Source: Colias croceus
Taxonomy: Eukaryota > Arthropoda > Insecta > Lepidoptera > Pieridae
NCBI RefSeq assembly: GCF_905220415.1
Contig: NC_059547.1
Location: 7,886,501 to 7,950,500 of the forward strand
Reading direction: 5' to 3'
Length of the DNA: 64,000 bases
Shown here in pieces: positions 13,001 through 22,011 of the stretch. A model generated the notes under the pieces. The model saw only the letters and a program-made list of their open reading frames with translations. It was not told the DNA's origin and ran no database searches. Every line of letters starts with the position of its first letter. Within the stretch, counting starts at the first letter, position 1. The position numbers and the translations under genes are program-made.

Positions 13001-16000
13001 ATATCAAAAACCGGTAGACACAGCAAAATTCGTCAGAAAAATATTACCTACTAGCTTCCGCCCGCGACTCCGTCCGCGCGGATGTCGGTCTTCGCGTGGA
13101 TGGTTTATTTCTCCATTTTGAGTAGGTACCTCTGACAATAAAATCTTATAAATATCTATTGGACCCAATTCCCAAATACGGCTAGGCCTATAATAATACG
13201 CAACGTGTGTTCGCGGTTCTACGGAACAACGTCTATGGATAAAACTGAAAAATTAAGATTAATTTTTTTCTACGTATTTTTTCAGGATAAAAAGTATCCT
13301 ATTTTACGCCCAGGATAATAAGGTATAATTATACCAAGTTTCATCGAAATCGAACCGCTAGTTTTCACGTGATGCCTTCACATACAGACAGACAGACAGA
13401 CAGACAAAAATTTTTTTAATCACATATTTGGGTTTGGTATCGATCCAGTAATACCCCCTGCTATTTATTTTTTCAATATTTTCAATGTACAGAATTGACC
13501 CTTCTACAGATTTATTATATGTAAAGATAATAATGTTAAAAGACAAACGAAACAATGCAACGATCAACACATCAACAAAAAAATGTTACTCGACATGACG
13601 TTTCGATCTATAACCCAACCATATTAAAATGTGTTTCTGTTCTAGGAAATTGGTTTAAAATGAAGGCCTACATAATTTATACGCATAGTCATGTAAAGTT
13701 TACTTTGAGACCAAAGTCATGATTATCGGCTCCTTAGCCTTTATTAAGTAAAGTATAGTTTCTGGAAAGTAAAGATGAGCTTGACACGACTAAGAAATAT
13801 ATTTTTGGTTGAAAGTAGATCTTTCCATCAAAGTAAAGTTAAAGTGCGATCTATGAATCTCGGCCTTATACTGCTATCAGTGGGTGTTAGGTAAATTGGT
13901 AATGCCAATACTAGACACATTTAAAAATGTCTGATAATCCTAGATTGTATAATGTATGTTTAGTTAAGGATAAAATAATATATTTTATTTGTTTTGAGTG
14001 ATTGAATAAATGTTCATTTTTAAATAAATTGTATAAAGGTATACCCATCGCATTTAATTAAAATTCTGTTGATATAGTTTTTGATTTTAAAAGCCCCGTT
14101 TAAAATTAAAAGCTTTTAAAAATTAATAACCAAGTATCGTTTGAACGTATCAACTGGCCAAATGGATAAAATTAAATTAACCTCAATATTTCTATGTACT
14201 GAAAAAATATTCGATAAAATACTAAACGTTGTTTTTAAAATTAATTAATAAATAAAAAACTCGTTGCAATTAAAACCACAACACATATTTTTAAATTGTA
14301 TTATTTACAAAGTATAACTACAGATTTTAGTACTTTGTGTATTTAAAATGCAAAAGAATGCTTTGAAGACGTACCTACCTATTACATATTATAATGTAAG
14401 CTGAATACAATAAATTGTAATATTTTTTACTATACAAAACAATGACGAACGCTGAATCATAGTCTTTTGAAATACACTTTCTATATACGAAAAAGTCCCG
14501 GATATTGGCACAATATCATTAATATCCGATACTGAATAAGCATCAAGTTCATTACGATTGTTCATATTGCCATGTCAAAGAGGACAGGTGATATATTACG
14601 ATAAGGCGGGTACACACAGAGCGAGCAGCCTCGCGAAGCAAATTCTTAACCGAAGCAGCTCGATAATATGGAAATGCCTCCGCCGAGGTAAATGAAGAAA
14701 CAGAGCTGCAGCTGCTTATAGCAACGTGTGAACGTGGCTCGGTTGAAAAAAGCGTCTGTATTTTGCGCTACCAATACATAAGGTTCTGCTCGGCCGTAGC
14801 GCCATTTTGCTCGCCTTAGCCACGTCCACACAAGATTCGCGAGGCTGCTCGCTCTGTGTGAATCCGCCTTAATCGAACGGGAGTGGAGTAGTGACCACAC
14901 GTAAGTCGTAAGGGTTCTTTCGTGTTCCTATTGATTTATTTAGAAGTCGGATAGGGGAGTGATTAGGCTTTTGTGTCGGTTCCTTTGAAAGCTGTTCATT
15001 TTTCGTTACGTCGCGGCGGGGTTTAATAAATTGAATATTACAGAATCGGGTGTTGAAAATCATGATATTAGTTAGTGTTTTTACTTAACTTTGAACATAT
15101 TGGAATTTTAAATTTCATTGCACGATAGTAAAGTATTTATAATATCGAGAGACGAATTTTTATTAAGCGTTTCTGTATAAACATAGGTCGAAAGGTGATT
15201 GATATGATTGAAGTTGTTTATTTTGTAATTGTAAAACATAATTTATATTCATGATGAAATATTTTTATTTACGTGCTAGATTTTTAAACGAAAACTAAAT
15301 TAATTTAGTAGATATTACATAATACATTGAGATTCGATTTATTTTTAAAGCACCTGTTTATTTAACAGATGAGTTTCTAAGCAGAACTGGTTGTGAAGAT
15401 GATGTGATAAAGGTGTCTTGTAACCCATATACAAGAGTGGCCATATTTGATGCTCAGTATGGCAGAACTGCGTATGAGTCGATTACATGCCCGCAGACAC
15501 AGGGAGTTGTGGATGAGAGTAAGTTTTTCTACATCTTTTTATCCTAATGCATTCCGTGTAATAGATGTCTTATCGCCGATGCAGATGCTATTGTGTGTAA
15601 AACCGTCTTAAAACAGTCAGTAACATTATGAAAAATGTATTAACAGTATTTGATAGTGAAATGGACACAGAACGATTTTTGTCTTTTTAGAGAATATAAA
15701 GGATCGATTTTTGTCAAAAAATAAAAATACTACTCATAAAAATTTCAACAATCATTTAAATGCCAGTAAAATCGGTGTGTGTTTTAAATATATTGAAATA
15801 CAACAAACGATTGAACAATAATAAATAAACATTATGCAATAATTCTGTAGCACTCTAAAAATAAAGCCGATGTTATTTTATTATCACACTAGCTGCTCCG
15901 CGCGGTTTCACCCCCGTGGCTCCACTCCTGTTAGTCGTAGCGTGATGATACATAGCCTATATAACCTTCCTCGATAAATGAGCTATCTAACAGCGAAAGA

Positions 16001-19000
16001 ATTTTTCAAATCGGACCAGTAGTTCCCGAGATTAGCGCGTTCAAACAAACAAACAAACAAATTCTTCAGCTTTATAATATTATATTATCACATTAAAATA
16101 GCTTCTTAGGGTGCTATTCCATCAATAATGTGCGAGTATGTGCAGCGAGGAATGTGTTTGTAAATAACCAATAGTATCGTTTCAAACGCTAAACGCTTCA
16201 AACTTCAAACTAAATGAAGCGATATGATTGGTTCTTTACAAACACATTCTTCGCTACACATCCTCGCACATCATTGATGGAAAAGCACCTTAATTCTATT
16301 TTTGTTATTCTTTAGATTGTTTGGCTCCATACGCGGTTGAAACAGTGATGCAAATTTGCCACGGCAAGCGAAGATGTCAAATCGCAGCGAACAGCAAAAC
16401 ATTTGGCTCGCCTTGCAAACCCGATTCCCGAGCTTATCTGAAAATCGTATATGCGTGCGGTAAGTATATTTATAGTTCCATATATTTACATAAAAAGCGC
16501 AATATAGAAAGTATTTAGTTCGAGAGACATGTTTGAGATATCCCAAACAAATACTTTTTTATAAATTTTTATAATTTTTATGAAAAACGTAATTTCATTA
16601 AGGAGTGATGTTAAGGCCAGTAATTAAAAAATTAATATTATTCTATTAGCATAGGGACTTGGCTGTTGAACTTGTAGCTTTTATTAAAGTGAAATAAGGG
16701 CGTGCGTGTTTACTTATTCAACTATAGGTATTAAAAAAATGTAGTAGTTTAGACATAAAGTATGGCTAAATGTAGTATATTATTTCTATAAGATAATAAG
16801 TAGTACCCGCATATATACTATACGTATTTATATTTATATACGTATACGTATTTACTACCTATATCAAATTAATTCTCCTCCTCAATAATGACGTTAACTA
16901 AGACATTGCTACATAAGTCCATTTCCCCACTTTGCAAGTAGCTTATGTTTCAAATAGGTTACCTATTTCTGGTTGGTTACTGCAGCATATGTCAGAATAA
17001 AGGAAGAAATGGTTAAAATAACGACGTGCTTTATTATTTTTATTCATATGCAAATATTGCAAGCCTGTCACTTGCATGTTATGAATGGAATAGCACGAAA
17101 GTTCTTATAAAATATAAAATTTCGGATTTAATTGTGGATTTAATAGATACTAAATACTGAAAGTTTAATGACCCTTTATACAGTACATTACATAGTATAA
17201 AACAAAGTCGCTTTCTCTGTAACTATGTCCCTTTGTATGCTTAAATCTTTAAAACTACGCAACGGATTTTGATGCGGTTTTTTTTAATAGATATAGTGAT
17301 TCAAGAGGAAGGTTTTAGTATACATATAATTTATTAGGTTTTAGACAAAGCGGGCGAAGCCGCGGGCGGTAAGCTAGTATATTTATATGTGTAAATTGTA
17401 AATTTTCGAATGGATATCGTATTTGCGTTTATAATTGACAAAACCCAAACAAAATAAGCAATCAGGTCAAATATACGCCAACCTTTTAACAATTATTATG
17501 TTTCAGTCAATTGGGTTATATGTTAAATAAGGCAAACGTATTTCGATTTTTATAACTAAAATGTATTTGTTGGCGTTTTAACAATTATTTCTGATTGATT
17601 AAAAAAAAATATTCATATCCAAAACGGGCAAATATAATATTGATTATTATTGAAGTGAAACATCTTTATTGGGGTTGGAAAAAAATTTAGTGTAACATTT
17701 TTTCGTTACGCAAAACATTTTTCCGTTACGCGCCATCTTTTTCACTCTACCACGCGTGATTCGACGTATATCTGTAAAGTTGAATATAGTAAATTATTTT
17801 TTGAAAAATAAGGTCATAAAGAAGTTTCACTTCTTACGTATAAACACTAGTACTCGCACACATTTTTTGACCAGAATATTTTTTTATGTAGTAAGGAATG
17901 TAGATTTAACTACAGTTTTCAATCCAAAATATCTTATTTCCTTACTCTTTTTATCCGAGTCGAAGACGCTATTCTTTGAAAAAAATATAACTTTAAAGTT
18001 GTATTTTGATCTTTGAAAGCTGAGAGGTTTTTCAGTATTTCATATCTTAAGTATTTATTCAAGTTTCAAACTAAAAATTCCTTTTCAGTTCCGCTAGGTG
18101 TTTTAACTGAGAGATACGAAAGCACGGACGAAAAAGATGAAGTCACGAAAAGTTATGAAATAAACAAAGACAAAGGAGTGTTTGAAGAATCAGGTAAACT
18201 TTGTTTAGTTTTTGTTACAAATTATTTCCTTTTAATAAATTGTTTTAGATGTGCTGGATGTATCGGATAACGACAATATAAAAGTATCACATTGTATATA
18301 ATTGCATGAATTGTTTGGTTAAATAAATAATAATACATTTTTCAAGAAATACAGTAATCGGATAAATTTTAAGAAAAAAAAAGCTACTACTTATGGAATG
18401 TCTTAAATTATTGTTGTCCTAGTTCCTTGTCTAATAAGGTTTCCGTATTAACGGAAACCTAGAACATGGAAATATTATAAAAATATAATAGAAAGTCAGT
18501 TTAATTATTGAGACAAAAATCTTATACGACTTTAAATTGAAAGCTAACTATTCTCAATGAAATTCATATTGCCAATTATTACGAAGTAGGTACTTACTCG
18601 AATCGTGGAAGAAATTCTAACTTGTAATTATATCAATTCAGGAATAATTCCTTTTGAATTGTTAATTTATATCTATTATGTGTATTACTTTGAACAACCT
18701 ATTATATTGAAAGATTAGGAACTTTGACAATAATTTATTGTAATAATTATTTATACATTAGCGACGCCCTAATTTTGAGTTAAATTATTGAATAAAAGAT
18801 TTTTATTAAATTAATTACAGGTACTATTAAGCGAACGTTTTCATGATTATGTTTGTTACTAAAGTAAGCTTTTCTACTTCTCTGCATGTTGTTCTTATCT
18901 TATCTGTGATTATAGATGGAAAAAAAATGATAACTAATTATTGTTTAAAACTTATTTAATTATTTTATAAAGATCCAAGTAATAAATGGGAGGTAAATGC

Positions 19001-20237
19001 TGTATCACCGATCGCCGACTCAGCGCTCCAACCTCCAGTAGAAATTAGCAACCATCGGGAAAAGGAAATTGCCTCAGAAAATGTATACACTGGAAATGTG
19101 AATAAATCAGGTACGTAATTGTAAGAAAATTAAATCTTGCTCTATGACGTGACGGTATTGCAATGACGCATGTTTACCTCTCAACGCTAAAGAAGTTTCA
19201 GTTCAATTAAAATACTCCTTTATATTGTACATATTTTGAAAAGATTTAATTTTCTTGTCATGTAATTGTAATTTATAAACGTATATTGTTCGTAAATTTC
19301 TAAAAATACATAATACCGCAGTATATCTTAAGCTCGAACGCAAGCAAAGCTGCAACGCGGTAGAAAATAATTAAATTAGCATTATAAAGGCTCTTAAAAT
19401 CGTCGAATTTAAGCGTATCGCGGAAACATTGGCGAACGGCAGCGGTTAACCACTTTCGCGTTCAATTATTATCACCTAAATTTCTAAACATCGACAAATT
19501 TCGCTAAAATATTGGTAAAATTAGGCTAAAGTACTTGTTACCGGATTTCATCATAATTGAATTAATTTAGGCGAATAACAAACACAAATTTATTTGTAAT
19601 CATATTATCAATAATAATTGAGTTCATTACCTATATAAATTTGACAACATGACGTTATACTTCTACCACAATTCAATTAAATTCATGCCGCATTCCTCAT
19701 TGAATATTGTGCGAAATTTTTTATTCTCTCTGTATAATTTTATAGGAATCCACCGGAATGAATGTGTATCTAACAATAGCTTTTGTTCCAGAACGTTCGA
19801 GAGCGAACGAGAACTTCTACTTCTATATCGGCATTGCAATCATCATCGTCATAGTTTTAGTAATTTCTTTAATAGCAGTACGAATTTATATTAATCGTAA
19901 GAGAAAACGCAACGCCAAAAATGGTAACATGTTTACCACGGAGGCCCCAAATATCTTCAATGATGCCATATCAGACATAGATAATGATGCTACTGTTAGT
20001 CATATTTCTGGAAACTTCTACGATCCAGGCCACCCAGACATGTTGTATAGAGAGTCAACGAAAACTCTTCGACCAATGAAACCTTTATCAACAGTGTACC
20101 CGTCGGCTGGTGCCTGCATGTATGGAGTAGATTATATACCTCAAGTGGAAGCTCTAAGGTTCGAGAATGATCCAGAAGTAATGATGAGTCCAAAGAGTTT
20201 AAGTGGTTATACTAACACGCAGTTCCACTATGGGTGA
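882..20237 (+). CDS. eva-1: Protein EVA-1 homologue (EVA1C-like), 3' seven exons, partial
   Basis: Seven exons (882-1087, 8300-8438, 15369-15518, 16316-16459, 18089-18193, 18973-19110, 19792-20237) join in frame; every intron is GT-AG and every split codon is restored. The visible product is about 441 residues. It has two SUEL/galactose-binding lectin domains (about residues 8-115 and 117-213), recognised by CPRGTSI..QYG, C...ACKF and C-PC...VAYKC in the first and CEDDVI..C...QYGR, C.GKRRCQI and C...LKIVYAC in the second. A charged linker follows (214-300), then one membrane span (about 304-328), a basic NRKRKR stop-transfer and a cytoplasmic tail of about 108 residues. In the EVA-1 family such proteins are type I membrane receptors; C. 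elegans EVA-1 is a SLT-1 co-receptor acting with SAX-3/Robo in axon guidance. The signal peptide exon lies outside the window. Family assignment is strong; paralogue letter and ligand are inference. Confidence 0.9.
1677..1926 (+). repeat. 5' LTR of the errantivirus
   Basis: 250 bp starting AGTTATGTCGGGG and ending AAATTTGAGT. It is identical by eye to 7786-8035. It begins AGT rather than the TG of most retroviral LTRs, as gypsy-group LTRs do. ATTAAA at 1861-1866 is a possible polyadenylation signal. Confidence 0.92.
1926..1944 (+). other. Primer binding site, tRNA-Ser type
   Basis: TGGCGCAGCCGGTAGGATA starts at the last base of the 5' LTR. It closely resembles the tRNA-Ser primer site known from 17.6/297-type errantiviruses. 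The assignment is from memory of that motif. Confidence 0.8.
2325..2400 (+). repeat. 38-bp tandem duplication in the errantivirus leader
   Basis: Two adjacent 38-bp units (2325-2362 and 2363-2400) beginning TTATCTTTATTA and ending GCTAAAAC differ at one visible base. They lie just before the gag start at 2417, in the untranslated leader. Confidence 0.85.
2417..4516 (+). CDS. gag: Errantivirus Gag-protease, fused in one frame, with a foreign C-terminal tail
   Basis: A 699-residue open frame starting at the first ATG after the leader. Residues about 1-195 look like a gypsy-group Gag capsid region (helical, charged). Residues about 200-330 are Q/P/N-rich with repeated [YF]K[FY]G motifs and no CCHC zinc knuckle. 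A retroviral aspartic protease follows: DTGS active site at 416-419 and the second conserved motif DGLIGSDLL from 483. Gag and protease share one frame here, whereas gypsy-group elements usually separate gag from pol by a frameshift. After about residue 600 nothing resembles reverse transcriptase; the last ~90 residues read into unrelated DNA and are probably not viral. Gag would package RNA and the protease would mature Gag/Pol. Whether this fused product works is unknown. Confidence 0.8.
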   Translation: MEEIKLIPREILCIIPKFDGDEKLLNLFINKSEYIIRSFQDANNSAQNLYVYHAITSRLIGKAASLLSDYQNITSWTELKEILTQHFGDPRSEECIALELEGLKIKQGESYIQFCHRIQNIKSSLFSKVNRFTDEGVKAAKMIIYNNTALNVFLYNLPEDMIRIVRLRGCTNLENALSVVTEEVNFIQQYNAKISKPKPITQNTFQNSLKPNYSTMPLNQNFKYGSPQQPIGYRPNFAQQPRPNLMQPPQPNFIQQLRQTPQAQGYKFGTQSNNNHQLRPFQNSGYKFGIPNQQTDQPRFKFGIQHAQAPNPGLNSDVSMRTAPMRQNVTHNLYYCDEPNYENYGNSTLDYNKDAANDLYEFTDPEVTESNFNDNNEFPVTGLQRDSEIINLNYCDSILKLPHIIVPEIKAKFLIDTGSSRCFISPAKAEEYFRDHKQYEQFTVVSTHAQSTHDEVIVIPLLKTFRSSLSHKFYVYNVDSKYDGLIGSDLLKTLDANIDMKHQVLETFNAKIPIIYNPPLKITLEPRSETRVSIPTNFQNGDSILDFQTFRESVRMPAAIVDVSTKVNVDEKERNLQKHLTDATDEIVKVSNDQAGTCDPRPLTPNTISSDSDRTVPITKNNCPRSPYPLVCYKIFRRTMSKKSHLWTPLLELDYTVTYLLSYFLQLYIVNYIFPTQTNTKYQQKNKDGIHPHVYITKT
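4236..5289. other. Non-retroviral filler replacing RT/RNase H in the errantivirus
   Basis: Where RT and RNase H should lie I see no RT motifs in any frame. The sequence is AT-rich and includes an AATAAA-like signal near 5028, GC-rich patches near 4560 and 4905, and no long ORF. Boundaries are approximate: protease-linked coding fades after about 4235, and pol-like coding resumes after 5290. It may be captured host or other repeat sequence. Confidence 0.55.
5264..5318. repeat. 14-bp GC-rich hairpin at the filler/pol junction
   Basis: GCACGGTTTCGCGC (5264-5277) is perfectly inverted as GCGCGAAACCGTGC (5305-5318) with a 27-nt loop. It sits where viral pol coding resumes, so it may mark the recombination breakpoint. 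Confidence 0.75.
5290..5862 (+). pseudogene. pol: Errantivirus pol remnant: linker plus integrase C-terminus
   Basis: A 190-residue open frame. Its last ~110 residues resemble the C-terminal tail of gypsy-group integrases (a K-rich helix, then GDSAYIKG, a KPRYQKA-type basic patch, TGPI and a final KIP-like NIKRPP motif). Residues about 20-75 (ending near LDEAVDFNEQ) look like the linker between RNase H and integrase. The zinc-binding HHCC and the D,D-35-E catalytic core that should lie between them are absent, which indicates a second internal deletion near nucleotide 5510-5530. No catalytic function can remain. The end overlaps the start of the env frame, as is normal for the group. Assignment of the linker is inference; that of the integrase tail is fairly secure. 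Confidence 0.7.
5967..6276 (+). mobile_element. tRNA-derived SINE inserted in env
   Basis: The head has an A-box-like TGGCTCAGTGG (about 5975) and a B-box GGTTCGAGACC (about 6019), typical of a tRNA-derived Pol III promoter. The body includes CCCAGCAGTGGGAACGTATA and the 3' end is a TGATGATGATG tail. It is flanked by an 11-bp target duplication, ATATGACGATT, at 5956-5966 and 6277-6287. The layout recalls the lepidopteran Metulj-type SINEs; the family name is from memory. Confidence 0.88.
7775..7785 (+). other. Polypurine tract of the errantivirus
   Basis: GAGAATGGAGG lies directly upstream of the 3' LTR start at 7786, the expected position of the plus-strand primer. Confidence 0.7.
7786..8035 (+). 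repeat. 3' LTR of the errantivirus
   Basis: 250 bp, identical by eye to the 5' LTR at 1677-1926 and followed by ACTG (8036-8039), which matches the base run before the 5' LTR. The env stop codon lies inside it. Confidence 0.92.
8300..8438 (+). CDS. eva-1: eva-1 exon: second half of SUEL lectin domain 1
   Basis: Acceptor GTCCACAG (AG 8298-8299) and donor T|GTGAGT. It opens at a codon boundary and ends one base into a codon (phase 1). It encodes YSLLQTVVEACQKK, ACKF, a D-PCP turn and KFVEVAYKCRP, the C-terminal signature of a SUEL domain. The splice over the 7.2-kb intron is supported by the exact phase match with exon 882-1087. Confidence 0.9.
8616..9029 (+). other. Chance open frame in an eva-1 intron
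   Basis: 137 open codons without an upstream ATG context I trust, and with no recognisable domain. The composition is that of the surrounding AT-rich intron. I list it only because it is the longest open frame in this intron; probably non-coding. Confidence 0.2.
9030..10864. other. Intron sequence without recognised features
   Basis: AT-rich intron between exons 8300-8438 and 15369-15518. A locally GC-richer patch lies at about 10030-10180. I see no repeat ends, RNA gene or exon here. Confidence 0.5.
10865..11194 (-). repeat. 3' LTR of the TRIM-like element
   Basis: 330 bp with TG/CA ends, identical by eye to 11621-11950. In minus orientation it is the downstream LTR. A minus-strand open frame of 70-odd codons is duplicated in both LTRs, has no known domain and is probably incidental. 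Confidence 0.85.
11621..11950 (-). repeat. 5' LTR of the TRIM-like element
   Basis: 330 bp, with a TATA box on the minus strand at 11846-11853. The internal sequence that follows on the minus strand starts TCAGAAGCGGGAT, the likely primer-site region, whose tRNA I could not name. Confidence 0.85.
11951..12667. other. Intron sequence without recognised features
   Basis: AT-rich intron with a 14-nt A run near 12055. No exon, RNA gene or repeat end is seen. Confidence 0.5.
12671..13865. mobile_element. 1.2-kb TTA-flanked non-autonomous DNA transposon (PIF/Harbinger-like)
   Basis: Ends are inverted: GGCCCAGATTCAC (12671) and the complement of GGCCGAGATTCAT (ending 13865), each followed inward by GACTTTACTTT-like sequence. 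TTA flanks both sides (12668-12670 and 13866-13868), the target-site type of PIF/Harbinger elements. Many AAAGTAAA-like subterminal motifs occur at both ends. There is no transposase frame. A separate short repeat is nested at 13051-13415. Confidence 0.7.
13051..13415 (+). repeat. CTAG-headed short repeat, family B (divergent, long)
   Basis: Starts CTAGCTTCCGCCCGCGACTC, has the body motif CCAAGTTTCATCGAAATC and ends with an (ACAG)n run. It is nested in the TTA-flanked element. Confidence 0.7.
14604..14869. mobile_element. 266-bp MITE with 34-bp terminal inverted repeats
   Basis: Terminal repeats 14604-14637 and 14836-14869 (outer end AGGCGG, inner core GAGCGAGCAGCCTCGCGAA) match at about 32 of 34 positions. 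TA flanks both ends. The body is GC-rich compared with its surroundings and non-coding. Confidence 0.82.
15369..15518 (+). CDS. eva-1: eva-1 exon: first half of SUEL lectin domain 2
   Basis: Acceptor TTTAACAG (AG 15367-15368) and donor GAGA|GTAAGT. The first two bases complete the codon left open by 8438, giving Tyr, and it ends in phase 1. It encodes EFLSRTGCEDDVIKVSC, VAIFDAQYGR and ITCP, the N-terminal half of the second SUEL domain. Confidence 0.92.
15888..16085 (+). repeat. CTAG-headed short repeat, family A
   Basis: Starts ACTAGCTGCTCCGCGCGGTT, contains CGATAAATGAGCTATCTAAC and an (AAAC)n run, and ends CTTCAGCTTTATAATATTA. Also seen at 32.4 (minus), 37.8, 40.1, 59.4 and 61.7 kb. Confidence 0.85.
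16109..16289. mobile_element. 181-bp foldback MITE next to a splice acceptor
   Basis: Inverted ends of about 70 bp (GGGTGCTATTCCATCAATAA from 16109; GATGGAAAAGCACC to 16289), flanked by TTA on both sides (16106-16108 and 16290-16292). A related copy is at 43179-43355. Its right end is 26 bp before exon 16316-16459. Confidence 0.85.
16316..16459 (+). CDS. eva-1: eva-1 exon: second half of SUEL lectin domain 2
   Basis: Acceptor TTATTCTTTAG (AG 16314-16315) and donor G|GTAAGT. Split codons on both sides are restored (Asn at the start, Val at the end). It encodes CLAPYAVETVMQICHGKRRC, FGSPC and YLKIVYAC, the conserved C-terminal half of a SUEL domain. Confidence 0.92.
17198..17378 (-). repeat. 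CTAG-headed short repeat, family B
   Basis: Minus orientation: the right end is the head (complement of CTAGCTTACCGCCCGCGGC), with the body complement of AAATCCGTTGCGTAGTTTTA at about 17255-17270. The tail is degraded. Confidence 0.7.
18089..18193 (+). CDS. eva-1: eva-1 exon: extracellular linker
   Basis: Acceptor CCTTTTCAG (AG 18087-18088) and donor TCAG|GTAAAC. It enters in phase 1 and leaves in phase 1. It encodes VPLGVLTERYEST followed by a lysine- and glutamate-rich stretch of about 20 residues. This is the membrane-proximal linker that follows the second lectin domain. Confidence 0.85.
18973..19110 (+). CDS. eva-1: eva-1 exon: extracellular linker, continued
   Basis: Acceptor TTTATAAAG (AG 18971-18972) and donor TCAG|GTACGT. 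Phase 1 on both sides, so this exon and 18089-18193 could each be skipped without a frameshift. It encodes DPSNKWEV and a hydrophilic stretch lacking cysteines. Confidence 0.85.
19792..20237 (+). CDS. eva-1: eva-1 terminal exon: membrane span and cytoplasmic tail
   Basis: Acceptor TTTTGTTCCAG (AG 19790-19791); TGA stop at 20235-20237. It encodes a short juxtamembrane stretch, a hydrophobic span of about 25 residues (beginning FYFYIGIAIIIVIV), the basic NRKRKR anchor and a tail with aspartate-rich and tyrosine-containing segments (e.g. GNFYDPGHPD, YGVDYIP). An upstream ATG at 19758 is in frame, but splicing to the preceding exon fits the phase exactly, so I use 19792. Confidence 0.92.
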
Positions 20238-20660
20238 CAAAACGATGGAGGTGACACCTCCGGGACTTACTTTTTCTGATTCCACAATGGTCATGCTTTT
20301 AAAGCAAACAGTTAATAGGTGACTCATCAGATTTTGTGTTCTTTAGTCATAGAATATTTTCTCAAGGCAATTTTAAATGGTAATTTAGGCGGAGACCAAT
20401 TATAATTATAATTCGATGTAAATAGAGTCGATGTTGTGTAAATTTTAATGACCTGTATTTGCTATGTTTTCGTTATTATTATTGCGGTATTAGTTTTAGA
20501 GATAGTAGATATTATTTGTTTGAAATGTGCCTTTTTATCCATAAAATGGATGTTAAGTTTAATTTCAATATATTAATTTAACGTTGAAGAATTATCCATA
20601 TTATCATTTAAGATGTACATATGACATTAATAAATTTCATGTATAACCATTTAAATTTAT
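20238..20660 (+). other. eva-1: eva-1 3' UTR with polyadenylation signal
   Basis: AT-rich sequence after the stop codon. AATAAA occurs at 20629-20634, with alternatives at 20719-20724 and 20877-20882. Which is used cannot be told from sequence alone. Confidence 0.6.
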
Positions 20661-21547
20661 ATAATTTTGTGCCTTTCGTAAGCAACTAGGTTTTGTTAAT
20701 TCTGATTAGGGTTCGTTAAATAAAATTCATTAATTATATTCTTGTATCCTTCAATTAGTAATAAATCTCGCACCTAAATCTATTTAATATGCGAACTGCT
20801 GTAACCACGCTTGCAAACACGGTCATTACATTTTCCATTAAAGCACAGACCTGTCTATGTAATTTTATAATTTTTTAATAAATTATCCGAAAAATTGTGT
20901 TTCATTTCTGGCACGCATCTTTTATGTTTTAGGGCGGTAATATGGCGTGACGAGGCGTCATTATTCAATAAAATTAGGGGTATGGATCCATTCTTCAAGA
21001 CGCTAAAGAGGGATCTGTTAATGTAGGGGAAGAGTCGAGTAATATATTACGCACATAACGTTATTTTTTGTAAAGCTAACAATGCGCTTTGCGATAAATC
21101 AGTGTTCGGCTGTGGTGATAAATGCGGCGTTCCCGCTCTTTTTAGACATTGATAGGGATTATTGTTTGTGGTATATGTTTATGGATACGATTTATACGTA
21201 GTAGTGTAATATGTAAATAAAGGGATGTATGTGCGTGCATCGCATTTGAATAAACATTTATTATAGTCACGTATGATAGGTGACTCTATTTATTAAACAA
21301 TACAATTTCAAATTGATTTGTCCTTCTGAAAATATTTTTTTCTTGCAATGAAGAATAGAAATATATGCATACATTTTAGTTTCAATTCTTTATCCTTAGT
21401 TTCAAATAGTCCCTGTCAATCAGCGGTAATTATGTACCAAGGTGCTTTTGCTACATATAATGAAGATTTTGTAATCTTCTCTTACAGGTAATAGTTTTAT
21501 TAATTCTTAGCCTTGAGACCTAATGCCGAAGCTATCCATGAAATGCA

Positions 21548-21707
21548 TATAATGCATCTGTTTCATTGATCGATTTTCTTTACAGATAAGTATGAGATAA
21601 TATTTTCTATGTCCCACCAGACCGGGCATTTTTTTGTAAATATTCACTAGGAATAGAACCCAAAACCTCTTGGTTCTACGCTCATGCTTTACAACTGTTG
21701 GACAAAA
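21548..21707 (-). mobile_element. Degraded tRNA-derived SINE
   Basis: Shares with 39088-39300 the blocks GCATCTGTTTCATTGATCGA and CCAGACCG, plus a minus-strand B-box region (complement of GGTTCTATTCC near 21651-21661). No clear target duplication. Confidence 0.65.
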
Positions 21708-21767
21708 ATATAAAAAGTTCTGAAGTTCTTCTATATTTTCATTTAAATTTGATTACTCATTATAGAC

Positions 21768-21970
21768 TACTAGGCTTCCGCCGCGTAGCTCCCGTACCCG
21801 TGGGAATTCCAGGATTGCGTTATTTTCCCGGGATAAAAAGTAGCCTATGTCCTTTCTCGGGTATCAAAATATCTCCACACCAAATTTCATGAAAATTGGT
21901 TCTGTAGTTTAGTCGTGATTGAGTAACAGACAGACAGATTTACTTTCGCATTTATAATATTAGTATTGAT
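21768..21970 (+). repeat. CTAG-headed short repeat, family B
   Basis: Starts TACTAGGCTTCCGCCGCG, contains CCTATGTCCTTTCTCGGGTA and ACAGACAGACAG, and ends TATAATATTAGTATTGAT. Confidence 0.85.
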
Positions 21971-22011
21971 ACTGGATAGTTAGCAACACAAGTGATAACT
22001 GCGTTAAAAAC

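Noticed and set aside
13386..13405. CRISPR-like or functional tandem array at the ACAG run
   Set aside because: A short tetranucleotide microsatellite at the tail of a dispersed repeat in a eukaryotic genome.
18250..18300. Possible extra eva-1 exon after TTTTAG at 18244-18249
   Set aside because: The intron would be only about 56 bp and the exon would end the protein at a stop before the membrane span; the 18973 exon fits phase and domain order better.
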